This document shows positions 1-8,362 of a stretch of DNA of 64,000 bases, one piece after another. Below the pieces are notes generated by a model that saw nothing but the letters and a program-made list of their open reading frames with translations, ran no database searches and was not told the DNA's origin. Origin of the DNA: Podaxis mareebaensis (Eukaryota > Basidiomycota > Agaricomycetes > Agaricales > Agaricaceae); the NCBI GenBank assembly GCA_018524725.1, contig JAEUWP010000173.1, forward strand, positions 27,941 through 91,940, written 5' to 3'. The position numbers and the translations under genes were made by a program. How positions within the stretch are numbered: position 1 is the first letter of the stretch; each line of letters opens with the position of its first letter.

Positions 1-210
1 CTTTCCAATGTCAAGACTGGTGGCAAGCCTTCGAGCACCAATGTTTGCTGCACTTACAAGGGCGTTTCCAAAGGATCTGAGCCCTCCAAGATCGGATGGT
101 ACGTTTTTACGTTTTCAGAGGATACGATACTAAAGCCAATTTGTTCTCGAAACAGTGGTGATAGCTACAGTGCTTGCCAGTACTCTGCTTCCTCCGTCGG
201 ATCATGCTAA
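1..210 (+). CDS. Pectate lyase (PL3 family), 3' end only, module 1
   Basis: This is the C-terminal end of a secreted pectate lyase that would cleave polygalacturonate by beta-elimination. Only two exons lie in the window: 1-98 and 156-210, with a GT-AG intron at 99-155. The visible peptide reads LSNVKTSGKPSSTNVC in the first exon and ends SACQYSASSVGSC before TAA at 208-210. The PL3 call comes from longer paralogues at 4089-4432, 5031-5935 and 8363-9174, which carry NVWWEDVCE, INGGGAFH and INNFFASDFG, typical of this family. No frame break is visible here, but most of the gene lies off the left edge, so I cannot say whether it is functional. The next gene, H, is convergent. Confidence 0.75.
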   Translation, partial: LSNVKTGGKPSSTNVCCTYKGVSKGSEPSKIGWYVFTFSEDTILKPICSRNSGDSYSACQYSASSVGSC

Positions 211-360
211 AAATAGTAGGATCTTTTCTCTATCTGTAAAAAAAAAGCGGAATACATGTATCTTTCAATTCTTTCGAGAAAAATGTTCGTAAAGCGATTG
301 CCGCGTCTATCGTCCAACGTTCAAAGGTGTTGATGGAAACTAACGAATACTAGGACCACC
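204..360 (+). repeat. Spacer repeat S, copy 1
   Basis: This is the AT-rich spacer between the pectate lyase stop codon and gene H. It contains a poly-A run and the string TACATGTATCTTTCAATTC. Near-identical copies lie at 4874-5027 and 9168-9390. It is bounded by GGAT on the left and ATCC on the right, the same tetranucleotide as an inverted pair, which matters for the inverted copy in module 2. Confidence 0.8.
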
Positions 361-496
361 ATCCAGAAGTATATCCCTCGAGCTGCTCAGGTTCATGATT
401 CACGTCCGAAACCCGCAGAAAGCCCCAAATTGCAGGCGATTTAGTAAGCCACGGTTCTACCACCCGAGGATTATATTCAGACAAGTTGCACAACAT

Positions 497-1138
497 TTAT
501 TGTCCCCACACAATCGCAATTTCCATGATCTCCCGGGCTACCTCACTATGACCGTATTTCCCTGTCCGAGGATTCCACGACATGTGTACATCAAAGAACC
601 TCAGAGGCTCAAAAAGCCCCGCTCTCAAGAATCCTTGAGGATCCTTGAGGCCTGCCTTGTAGGCTGCTTCGGCCCCCCTTTTCATTCTGGCACACAGCAA
701 CGTAAATCTAAGTCAGGATGATCGAGGTCAAACGACAGTGAAACAAACATGCCTTTGATAATCGACTGATGAAATAGCGCGGGGGAAGTTCTCCCGTATT
801 AACGCACTCCTGAAGGACGATGCCGTATGCAAAAAGCTCGTGCCCACCATCCATTCTGTGATTAAGACGAAGCCTTCGGTAGATCGAGCGGTACCACGCT
901 TGACACTTCCTTGTTGAAATTTGGGAGTGCCAATTGGAAGTCCGGCATCGGCACCAGCGCGTGCGTAGTCTGCGAGGAGTGCAGCGTACTTTGACTTCGT
1001 TACAAAGACTTTCCAAGCTCTGGCGCCGACGCGCCAGGTGCCTAGGCCTTCTCGGCTGACAATCCTATCGGTCCATCTGAGGAGTTGGGTTACTGATTTG
1101 CCATCGTTTGTATAGGTAAAGGTAACGTCGTCGGACAT
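497..1138 (-). CDS. Unknown protein H, copy A
   Basis: I do not recognise this protein. It has at least two coding blocks on the minus strand: 1138 to about 730 (starts MSDDVTFTYTNDGKSVTQLL) and about 718 to 497 (ends EVAREIMEIAIVWGQ). They are joined by an intron whose acceptor is probably CTGACTTAG near 719; I could not fix the donor. Copy C at 9522-10165 encodes the same two blocks with many amino-acid substitutions but the same frames, which argues for a real gene. No signal peptide or membrane segment is evident. Residues such as DPQGFLRAGLFEPL are conserved in all copies. The gene is convergent with pectate lyase and divergent from the phosphatase module upstream. Confidence 0.5.
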
Positions 1139-1964
1139 CTTGTGGAAGACGGACTATGAGTGTTGGTGGAGGCTTAAAAGGAAGTAAGAATGAGACTCAC
1201 GACCGGGGAATATTTTTTTGGTACTCTTGAACACGAGGATGTCGTGACGGGGTTGTGGGAAGGATTACCAAGTTCGAGCAGGAGAGTCGTCGAGGAAAAA
1301 GGGATGTGGATGACAATAGAGGGAAAGCAAAGTTGGTTGTCCTACGTCTACAACAGATAAATAACATACGATCGTAACTAGTTTCAGTCAGCCGCAGGGA
1401 GATTTTACCCTAGCCTACGATTACGCATATCCGTTCTGATCTAGTCTACGGTGGCGAGCGTCCAAGAATAAATGACACTATCTATAGTTCGAGAGAGATG
1501 AGAGATGATCGACTACTGTCCGAGAATAGAAACAGTTCGAGAAAGGAAACTATCTACTGTTGTCCTCTGTCTCCGCTCTTCGACTCTTCCGCGCTCAGCC
1601 CATCCGCCAACCCCACAGGATATATAGGACCTTTCCAGCAGAACTTAAGTAGACAGGAGCTTAAACAAAGCATTCCACTTCTTTCCCCCGAGTCAAGAGT
1701 GTCGCCCCTCGGACACCACAGGAAAAAATCAACGTACATGAAAGTTTAACGTGAACGCGAGATGAGGCAGAAGCACATCTTCTCGAACACGGTTGCATTT
1801 CATCGATTTTCGCGTCCACGAGTTTGGTAGACCCAACACTTATTTGATACACCTTTCTGATGGATACGTGGATACATTTCCAACCCTAGCTATAATTGAC
1901 TTGACGCTCTGAGAAAGAAGTGAGGTCGTCCACTTTGGACGGCAAGTTGGTAACAAAGTGTCAA

Positions 1965-2162
1965 TTATGCAGGAAGACCTGTTGCGCTGTAGTACACTTC
2001 AGGAACGGAGAAGAGCATCCACTTGCGACCTTCGTGCTCGTATAGGGGGTAAACAGTACCAGAGCAGCCGTCGCTCATGACTTTGCTTGCCAATGCCACC
2101 CTGCGGGACAATCGTTGAGAACATTGGGTGAGTGGTTGGTCACACGGAAAATTACAATGCAT
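1965..2162 (-). CDS. Small conserved ORF, unknown, copy 1 (65 aa)
   Basis: This is a 65-residue minus-strand ORF starting with ATG. It has a counterpart of identical length at 10,649-10,846. Both contain MSDGCSGTV, YEHEGRKW, SVPEV and a C-terminal YSATGLPA. Between the copies the amino-acid sequence is better kept than a random frame would be, although the region may be conserved for other reasons because it lies in the phosphatase upstream repeat. It is absent from module 2, which has a deletion here. It could be a fragment of a larger gene. No family recognised. Confidence 0.3.
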   Translation of the reverse strand: MHCNFPCDQPLTQCSQRLSRRVALASKVMSDGCSGTVYPLYEHEGRKWMLFSVPEVYYSATGLPA

Positions 2163-2459
2163 TAAGTTCTTTCGGATTATTCGGGGTCAACGACTTGCGC
2201 AAGAAACGTGTGTGCTAAGGATTACGATGTGAGTACGGCGCGATTTCGAGGAACATGATCAGACAAACTGTCGCTATATCCTTGTCCTTGTGGCGCAACT
2301 CTTCATATCCTCCGAAATGGCCAACCGTACGCACGACTTCAAAGTCGTCGTGTTTATATTCCTCCATACGCGAAGAGTGTTATGTCTGAGTCAAGCGAAG
2401 TAACTGGCCTGAGCGTATACTAGGACGCTGGGTGAGTCAACGTGAGTGGTTGCTCCAAC

Positions 2460-2537
2460 AGGAATATTTATGTGCAGTCGCGTCGCGGACTTTAGAATAG
2501 GAGTATTTATAGGAGATGCCGTCGCGGAGTTCGAAAT
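2460..2537 (+). repeat. 39 bp tandem duplication in core promoter of DSP1
   Basis: Two imperfect 39 bp units (2460-2498 and 2499-2537) each contain a TATTTAT box followed by a GTCGCGGA element. Modules 2 and 3 have one unit, so copy 1 carries a duplicated TATA-containing block just before the phosphatase ATG. Confidence 0.7.
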
Positions 2538-2561
2538 CATTCCTCCCTTGACCACTTGGAC

Positions 2562-3176
2562 ATGCCAAAACGCAAGGCCCAGGCGGCTCCCAAGCAGTCA
2601 TCAGATGCAGTCTCCACCATTATCCCATCCGCCCTCTACCTTGGCCCTTTCTCCGCAGCCTCATCCTCTTCATTCCTGACCTCCAACTCAATAAACCATG
2701 TCCTGAGCATTGGCATTACACCATCACCAAAGGTTGACGGTGTGACTTACCATCGACTTGCTTTAAACGATTCCACCTCATCGTCGGCCAAGTCTATCAT
2801 TGATGCCGCTATTAACATCATCGATTCTGCTTTGCAATCCAATAAGGGCCGCGGGAGGATCCTCGTTCATTGTGTTGCCGGTGTCTCCCGCTCTCCCACT
2901 GTGGTCACCGGCTATCTCATGAAGAAACACGGCATGTCGCTCAAAGCAGCACTTGGGCAGGTCTTGCGAGCTCGGCCGCAGGTATCACCAAATCCAGGTC
3001 TTCTGCAACAACTGAAAGAGTTGGAAATGGATCTCTTTGGCGTTTCGACATTGGACGTAGATGAGCTTCCAAGGCGAGGGGCAGATCGCCTGGCATTGTT
3101 CGCCGACCATGGGGAGGGACAGGAAGGAGTCCTCGGAGGTGGCGCTGCGGCCTCTGTGGCTCAGACTCAGGCATGA
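2562..3176 (+). CDS. Dual-specificity protein phosphatase, copy 1
   Basis: This intronless 204-aa protein starts at the first ATG of the frame (MPKRKAQAAP); upstream in-frame codons lack ATG. It is predicted to remove phosphate from phospho-Ser/Thr/Tyr or another phosphorylated substrate. The CX5R signature is C104-VAGVS-R110 followed by SPT, and Asp70 in HRLALND is the likely general acid. The tail after the signature (YLMKKHGMSLKAAL, then RPQVSPNPG) matches the usual DSP fold. A short basic N-terminus precedes the domain and there is no targeting domain or membrane segment. Copies 2 and 3 have Ser rather than Val after the catalytic Cys. All three copies are intact although neighbouring duplicated genes are decaying. 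Confidence 0.9.
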   Translation: MPKRKAQAAPKQSSDAVSTIIPSALYLGPFSAASSSSFLTSNSINHVLSIGITPSPKVDGVTYHRLALNDSTSSSAKSIIDAAINIIDSALQSNKGRGRILVHCVAGVSRSPTVVTGYLMKKHGMSLKAALGQVLRARPQVSPNPGLLQQLKELEMDLFGVSTLDVDELPRRGADRLALFADHGEGQEGVLGGGAAASVAQTQA

Positions 3177-3836
3177 GTCAACCTCTTTATGTGACGGTCA
3201 TGTTATCCACCGCCTGTCATTGCGCGAGGACGGTCGGGGTAGCGAGACGTTTTTCAACCTTTCTATACTCCTCTACAACGTTTCTTCATACGCGGCCTTC
3301 ATCCCTGTCCTTCTCTTCCTATCGTCGAATTTTTTCCTCTTTCGTAGTGCCGGGTTTCGGGTAGTCTTGCTAATGTAGAAATCCACACAGTACCATCCTT
3401 CTTGTCCCATTTTACCTGGATGTACCACATTTTCATTGCCATCTGTAATTGGCCATTATCCCTGGTGCCCAGAGGAAATCGTCCCTGATTTATAAGGCCT
3501 ATCTTTACCGAGAAGGATACTTAAATCACTGCTTTCCATGACAAATCCAACATGTACTCCACGATTCAGCTTGTCTCACCTCCATTAAGTTGTTGTGCCT
3601 CAGACTGATGCCGTCACGTTCCTTGTAGTTCCCGGTTCTCGGGCGGACCTTTGAACACGCTATCTTCATCCAAGCAGCATCTCTTGGTGAATGAAACAGC
3701 AAATCGAGGCGAAACTGTGTCTGGCGTCGCATGTTTTTCACCTTTCGGAAGCTGCCGAAGAGTGGATTAGAATATACCAAGTCTTCTGCAGTTAACGCAC
3801 CGTGAAGATCACCTCTCATTCATCCCACTTTTGAAC
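3177..3836 (+). repeat. Phosphatase downstream region, copy 1
   Basis: This 660 bp region follows DSP1 and is closely repeated after DSP3 (11,823-12,485). DSP2 lost this similarity soon after its stop codon. It contains the conserved minus-strand ORF at 3526-3819. Confidence 0.75.
3526..3819 (-). CDS. Small conserved ORF, unknown, copy 1 (97 aa)
   Basis: This minus-strand ORF begins MRGDLHGALTAEDL and contains FRKVKNMRRQTQFR and LDLLFH. The counterpart at 12,212-12,469 keeps the frame for about 80 residues (MRGDLHGALTAEDLAYSNP). The block is rich in basic residues. It could be a short gene, part of a gene with unseen exons, or a chance open frame in a young repeat. No family recognised. Confidence 0.3.
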   Translation of the reverse strand: MRGDLHGALTAEDLVYSNPLFGSFRKVKNMRRQTQFRLDLLFHSPRDAAWMKIACSKVRPRTGNYKERDGISLRHNNLMEVRQAESWSTCWICHGKQ

Positions 3837-4088
3837 ATTTGCAAATTGCTACCATTGGATTCGAAGACGATCCTAGAAAGCACCTTTCCTCAGCGCAAGT
3901 GCACCTGCCATCATGATAAGCTTCGAGCCTGTAGCCCCATGGGATCCTCTTTCAGCAACGCAATGTACGTGGCGGCTCTCCTTCCCATTCCACACTCAAC
4001 CGATTGGGTTATGGTGAACGCAGGAGGTACAGCACTTATCCTCATTCTTATGTGGATTGCGCCAGGTGGCCGTATGGTGGCACTACCA

Positions 4089-4432
4089 CTACTACATCCT
4101 TGACCACGACCGCGAGGCCCTTCATTACTACAACTAGAGCTACCGCTATCCCTGCCCCCACTGGGATTACAATGACCCTTCCCGTATCCGCTGTGAGTTA
4201 CTTTTAGTCGTAACCATGAATCTCTAAATTTGAACTGCGTGATAGGGATATGTCGCACTTCCAACCGCCAGCATGATCTCAGGCTCCTTTGATGGCAAGA
4301 TGGTAAAGTATGACCGCGCGGGTAGCAGGGAGTGGATTTCGTTGGAGGAGTCGGAGATATTCTACCCGTCATATCGTGTGTTCAGGTGGTACTTGCCAGG
4401 GCCAAGAGGAAACCGGCGAGGAGGACGCAGTT
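4089..4432 (+). pseudogene. Pectate lyase (PL3), 5' half of split gene, module 2
   Basis: These are N-terminal PL3 exons. The first ends at 4192 (a Thr-rich stretch, then TLPVSA), the next is 4246-4321 (GYVALPTASMISGSFDGKMV, then KYDRA), and the last is 4386 to about 4432 (GTCQGQEETGEEDAV). GT-AG introns separate them. Reading then stops abruptly at a junction with an inverted copy of gene H; GTTAA is shared at the join. The 3' half of apparently the same gene resumes at SNVIIGKDQAEG on the opposite strand at about 5935, only a few codons later in the protein. No signal peptide or in-frame ATG is found upstream; sequence left of about 4085 belongs to the phosphatase tail repeat. Confidence 0.75.
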
Positions 4433-4738
4433 AAGGCAGGAGAACTTCCCCCCTGCGCTATTTTATCCATTGATTACGAAAGGCATGTTTGTTTCATTGT
4501 CGTTTGACCTCGATCATCCTGACTTAGATTTACGTTGCTGTGTGCCAGAATGAAAAGGGGGGCCGAAGCAGCCTACAAGGCAGGCCTCAAGGATCCTCAA
4601 GGATTCTTGAGAGCGGGGCTTTTTGAGCCTCTGAGGTTCTTTGATGTACACATGTCGTGGAATCCTCGGACAGGGGAATACGGTCATAGTGAGGTAGCCC
4701 GGGAGATCATGGAAATTGCGATTGCGTGGGGACAATAA
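4433..4738 (+). pseudogene. Unknown protein H, copy B, 5'-truncated and inverted
   Basis: This copy corresponds to the end of the first block and the whole second block of H copy A, but lies on the plus strand. It begins at the inversion junction with GAGAACTTCCCCC and ends with EVAREIMEIAIAWGQ and TAA. About 320 bp of the N-terminal coding block is missing, so no complete protein can be made. The C-terminal block differs from copy A in only a few residues. It is the rightmost part of H when the inversion is undone. Confidence 0.75.
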
Positions 4739-4873
4739 ACGTTGTGCAACTTGTCTGAATATAATCCTCGGGTGGTAGAACCGTGGCTTACTAAAACGCC
4801 TGCAATTTGGGGCTTTCTGCGGGTTTCGGACGTGAATCGTGAACCTGAGCAGCTCGAGGGATACACTTCTGGA

Positions 4874-5027
4874 TCATGCTAAAAACAGTAGGATCTTTTC
4901 TCTATCTGTAAAAAAAAAGCGGAATACATGTATCTTTCAATTCTTTCGAGAAAAATGCTCGCAAAGCGATTGCCGCGCCTATCGTCCAATGTTCAAAGGT
5001 GTTGATGGAAACTAACAAATACTAGGA
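4874..5027 (+). repeat. Spacer repeat S, copy 2, inverted relative to its flanks
   Basis: This is the same 150 bp as 204-360 and in the same orientation, although the genes on both sides (H-B and the pectate lyase 3' half) are inverted relative to module 1. The borders read CTGGAT|CATGCT on the left and CTCA|ATCCGACGG on the right. The spacer has therefore flipped independently between GGAT/ATCC ends. Confidence 0.75.
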
Positions 5028-5935
5028 CCTCAATCCGACGGAGGAAGCAGAGTACTGGCAAGCACTGTAGCTATCACCACTGTTTCGAGAACAAATTGGC
5101 TTTAGTGTCCTATCCTCTGGAATGTAAAACGTACCATCCAATCTTGGAGGGCTCAGATCATTTGGAAACGCCATTGTAGGTGCAGCAAACGTTGGTGCTC
5201 GAAGGCTTGCCACTAGTCTTCACATTGGAAAGCGTCGCAGTGTCACCCCAGTTGGTGTTAATGCCAACACCTTCAGAGCCGCTCCTCAGGCAGATCTGCA
5301 AATGGATAAGCTCTTCTTAGTTTGGATGCAGGAAATAGGAGAGGAATCCAGTACGTTGTTGATGGTGACGTGGCGCTCGTAGCTGGTGGCACAGTTTCCG
5401 CAGGCGCGGTAAAGTTTGCCTGGGAAATGTGGGTGGCTAAGCAGGATTTGATGTAAAGAAATCGGTATGACACACCGAAGTCGGAGGCGAAGAAATTGTT
5501 GATCACGACGCGGCCCGCACCGTTGTGCTGAACTGGTTAAACAGTTGGTGAGTTGTAGCGGGAAAAGATTAGAGAGACCTTACCAATTTTGTCTTCTGTG
5601 TGGAAGGCGCCACCACCATTAATCATAGAAACGTCGCCGGCGCCAGTTTGTTTCATCTAGAATTGTCTTAGAGAAGAAATGGCATACTTCAAGAACAGTA
5701 CTCTCACAGTGATGGCATCTGAGGGGATCAAGGTGAGCGACACAAATGGATTTTGATGGATAGATTTCACCTTCGCAAACATCTTCCCACCAGACATTGG
5801 TCACAGTGCATGTACCATGACAGTGGATACCTACACGGTGCCGTCGGTGAGTTCGCTAGGCCGACAGAGTTTGCGCTGAGGACGAACCCTCTGCTTGGTC
5901 TTTACCAATGATAACGTTAGATCAACGCTCTGGGT
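5022..5935 (-). pseudogene. Pectate lyase (PL3), 3' half of split gene, module 2
   Basis: On the minus strand the exons read in order SNVIIGKDQAEG, GIHCHGTCTVTNVWWEDVCE, DAIT, MKQTGAGDVSMINGGGAFH, VQHNGAGRVVINNFFASDFG, KLYRACGNCATSYERH, then GINTNWGDTATLSNVKTSG and the last exon, with GT-AG introns between. These are the core PL3 motifs, including the conserved cysteines. It is broken in three ways: no 5' half (which lies at 4089-4432), an in-frame TGA near 5157 where the other copies have GGA (SKGSEP), and a changed C-terminus because the spacer inversion replaced the SC-stop with LRS-stop at 5022. Confidence 0.8.
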
Positions 5936-5939
5936 TCAT

Positions 5940-6845
5940 ATGGGAAGGATTACCAAGTTCGAGCAGGAGAGTTGTCGAGGAAAAAGGGATGCGGATGACA
6001 ACAGAGGGGAAGAATAGTTGATTGTCCTATGCCTACAACATACAAATAATATACAATTGTATCTAGTTTCAGTCAGCCGCAGGGGGACTCTACTCTAGCC
6101 TACAGTTACGCATGCCCATTTCGATCTAGTCTATGATGATGAGTGTCCAAGAATAAATGACAATATTTATAGCTCGAGAGAAATGGGAGGCAACCAACTA
6201 GTGTCTGAGAATAGAAACAGTCCAAGAAAGAAACTATCTACTGCTGTCCTCTGGCTTCGCCTCTTTGACTCTTTCGCGCTCAGCCTATCTGCCAACCCCA
6301 CAGGATATATAGGACCTTTCCAGCGGAACCTAAGTGGACGGGGGCTTAAACAGAAGCATTCTACTTCTTGCCCCTGAATCAAGAGTGTCGCCTCTCGGAT
6401 ACCCGGGAAAAAAATCAACGTATATGAATGTTTAACATGAACACAGGGAAGAAGGAGCAGAAGCACATCTTCTCGAATACGGTTGCATTTCGTCGATTTT
6501 CACGTCCACGAGTTTGGTAGACCTAGCACTTATTTGATACACCTTTCTGATGGATGCATGAATATATTTCCAGCCCTAGCTACTAATTGACTAGAAGTTC
6601 CGAGAAAGAAGGGTTAACAGTGACTTCGAAGTCGTCGTGTTTATATTCCTCCATACACGAAAAGTGTTATGTCTGGGTCAAGCGAAGTAACTGGTTTGGG
6701 CGTATACTAGTACGCCGGTGTGTCGAGTCAACCTGAGTGTTTGCAGGTGTTTGCCCCGACAGGAGTATTTAAAGGCGATGGCGTCGCGCAGTTTCGAATC
6801 ATTCTTCTCTTGACCACTTTGTATCATTGGCTCCAATTTCGACAA
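5940..6845 (+). repeat. Phosphatase upstream region, copy 2
   Basis: This is homologous to 1236-2561, beginning with GGGAAGGATTACCAAGTTCG, but about 430 bp in the middle is missing, including the small ORF present in the other modules. The TATA-like GGATATATAGGACC is kept near 6304 and the TATTTAA-type element just before the phosphatase near 6765. Confidence 0.75.
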
Positions 6846-7460
6846 ATGGCAAAAAGTAAGGCTAAGGCGGCACCCAAGCGGTCATCAGATGCAGTCTCCA
6901 CCATTATCCCATCCGCCCTCTACCTTGGCCCTTGCTCCGCAGCCTCATCCTCCTCATTCCTAACCTCCAACTCAATAAACCATGTCCTGAGCATTGGCAT
7001 CACACCATCGCCCAAAGTTGAAGGTGTAACTTACCATCGACTTGCCTTAAATGATTCCACATCATCGTCGATCACGTCTACTATCGATGCCGCTATTAAC
7101 ATCATCGATTCTGCTTTGCAATCCAATAAGGGCCGCGGGAGAATCCTCGTTCATTGTTCTGCCGGAGTCTCCCGCTCTCCCACTGTAGTCACCGGCTACC
7201 TCATGAAGAAACGCGGCATGTCGCTCAAAGCAGCACTTGGGCAGGTCTTGCGAGCTCGGCCGCAGGTCTCACCAAATCCGGGATTTCTTGAAAAACTGAA
7301 AGAGTTGGAAATAGATCTCTTTGGCGTTTCGACATTGGACGTAGATGATCTCCCGAGACGAGAGGTAGATCGTCTGGCATTGTTCGCCGACCATGGGGAG
7401 GGAAAGGAAGGACTCTCCGGAGGTAGCGCTGTGGCCTCGATGATTCAGACTCAGGGATGA
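6846..7460 (+). CDS. Dual-specificity protein phosphatase, copy 2
   Basis: This intact intronless 204-aa paralogue of the phosphatase at 2562 starts at MAKSKAKAAP. An open frame continues upstream to 6720 but has no conserved residues there, and both paralogues start at the equivalent codon. The signature is HC-SAGVS-RSPT, closer to the usual DSP consensus than copy 1, with Asp in HRLALND as likely general acid. The C-terminus diverges (VASMIQTQG instead of the VAQTQA ending of copies 1 and 3). Substrate unknown. It lies between the inverted pectate lyase half and the copied alcohol dehydrogenase promoter. Confidence 0.9.
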   Translation: MAKSKAKAAPKRSSDAVSTIIPSALYLGPCSAASSSSFLTSNSINHVLSIGITPSPKVEGVTYHRLALNDSTSSSITSTIDAAINIIDSALQSNKGRGRILVHCSAGVSRSPTVVTGYLMKKRGMSLKAALGQVLRARPQVSPNPGFLEKLKELEIDLFGVSTLDVDDLPRREVDRLALFADHGEGKEGLSGGSAVASMIQTQG

Positions 7461-7825
7461 GTCAGCCCTGGTCATGTTATCCACCTTCTCTCATTGCGCG
7501 AGGACAGTCGAGGCAGCAAGTGTTGAAAGGAGATGTCTTCGACATTCTGTGGGTCCATTCTTGGATCCCTTATTTGGTAGTTGGCATTGGGAAGACGGTG
7601 GTCGACCGGTGGGTTATCTCAGTGGAGACGGAGTTTTTCGGGTAGTAGAAATTTTCCTGTAACCTGAAGTCAACGACTCGCGTTGTACTTCAGGGGCAAA
7701 GAAGAGCTGTAGTAGGACAACAGATATCATACTTGACACTTGATGCAGTATCTATGATGGGCTGGTTACGGATGGTTGCACGTCATGTGATATGGTCGGC
7801 TCTGAACTAAATCTACCTTAGCAAG

Positions 7826-8349
7826 TGAGGAATAGGTGGTCCTCAAGTTTGACAGCCAGGCTGATGCAGCTCAGGAAGATAAACGCTAGAGCAAATCTGA
7901 CGTCTCTTGGCTTTCGGCACGCTGTTTTATTGAGGGTCTGGAAGTCAACAACTTGTATAACTGATTTGTTGGAGCATTTTGGGGCAGCGGACCAGCCAGT
8001 CAAAATATATAAGGCCTGACTTCGGGTACTTTGTTTTATTCAAGCCTTTGCAAAGTTTTTGAAGTGTCCCTAATGAGAAGGTTATATTGTCATACTAGCC
8101 TATGTTGTCATTTATACCACCATTCTAACCAAAACATACGCCAGTAATCATTGATGCCGAAAATATACCAATGACAATGCATGATATTACATCCTCCAGT
8201 GCCTCCACCCCTTCACCAAACCTTTAAAACCACCCGCTGTCCTCACTTCTTGATTCCAATTATATCACAAACATCTATCATGCAAGCAGCAGCCAGCACA
8301 GTTCGAAATGTACATATCGTACAAACATCCTCTATTCTGTTTGACGAAC
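7826..8349 (+). repeat. Copy of the alcohol dehydrogenase promoter and first exon
   Basis: This region matches 15,440 to about 15,985: the same AGAATAGGTGG-type start, ATAACTGATTTGTTGGAGC, and a promoter-proximal CCTCCAGTGCCTCCACC. It ends with a 10-codon first exon (ATG at 8283, MQAAASTVRN) and the start of the first intron (GTACATATCG...TTTGACGAA). At about 8349 it is joined to a pectate lyase intron. The intact dehydrogenase reads [10 protein letters not shown] at the equivalent exon. Confidence 0.75.
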
Positions 8350-8362
8350 AAACACAACATAG

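Larger units (their letters stand above)
1236..2561 (+). repeat. Phosphatase upstream region, copy 1
   Basis: This 1.3 kb region precedes the first phosphatase and is repeated at 5940-6845 and about 10,270-11,207. It includes a TATA-like box (GGATATATAGGACC near 1617) conserved in all three copies about 940 bp before the phosphatase ATG, so it may be the promoter of a lost or unrecognised transcript. Copy 2 lacks about 430 bp (equivalent of about 1918-2333) and copy 3 lacks about the first 380 bp. A small minus-strand ORF (1965-2162) inside is listed separately. Confidence 0.75.
4433..5936. other. Inverted segment, about 1.5 kb
   Basis: The order here is H-B (+), spacer S, pectate lyase 3' half (-). 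Turning 4433-5936 around would restore the module-1 order: pectate lyase 5' half joined to its 3' half, spacer, then H on the minus strand, then the phosphatase upstream repeat that begins at 5940. About 420 bp of H (equivalent of about 816-1235 in module 1) was lost at the right breakpoint. Confidence 0.75.

Noticed and set aside
807..850. Kinase-like string HELFAYGIVLQE in an alternative frame of gene H
   Set aside because: The rest of that frame shows no kinase motifs, and the main frame is the one conserved between copies.
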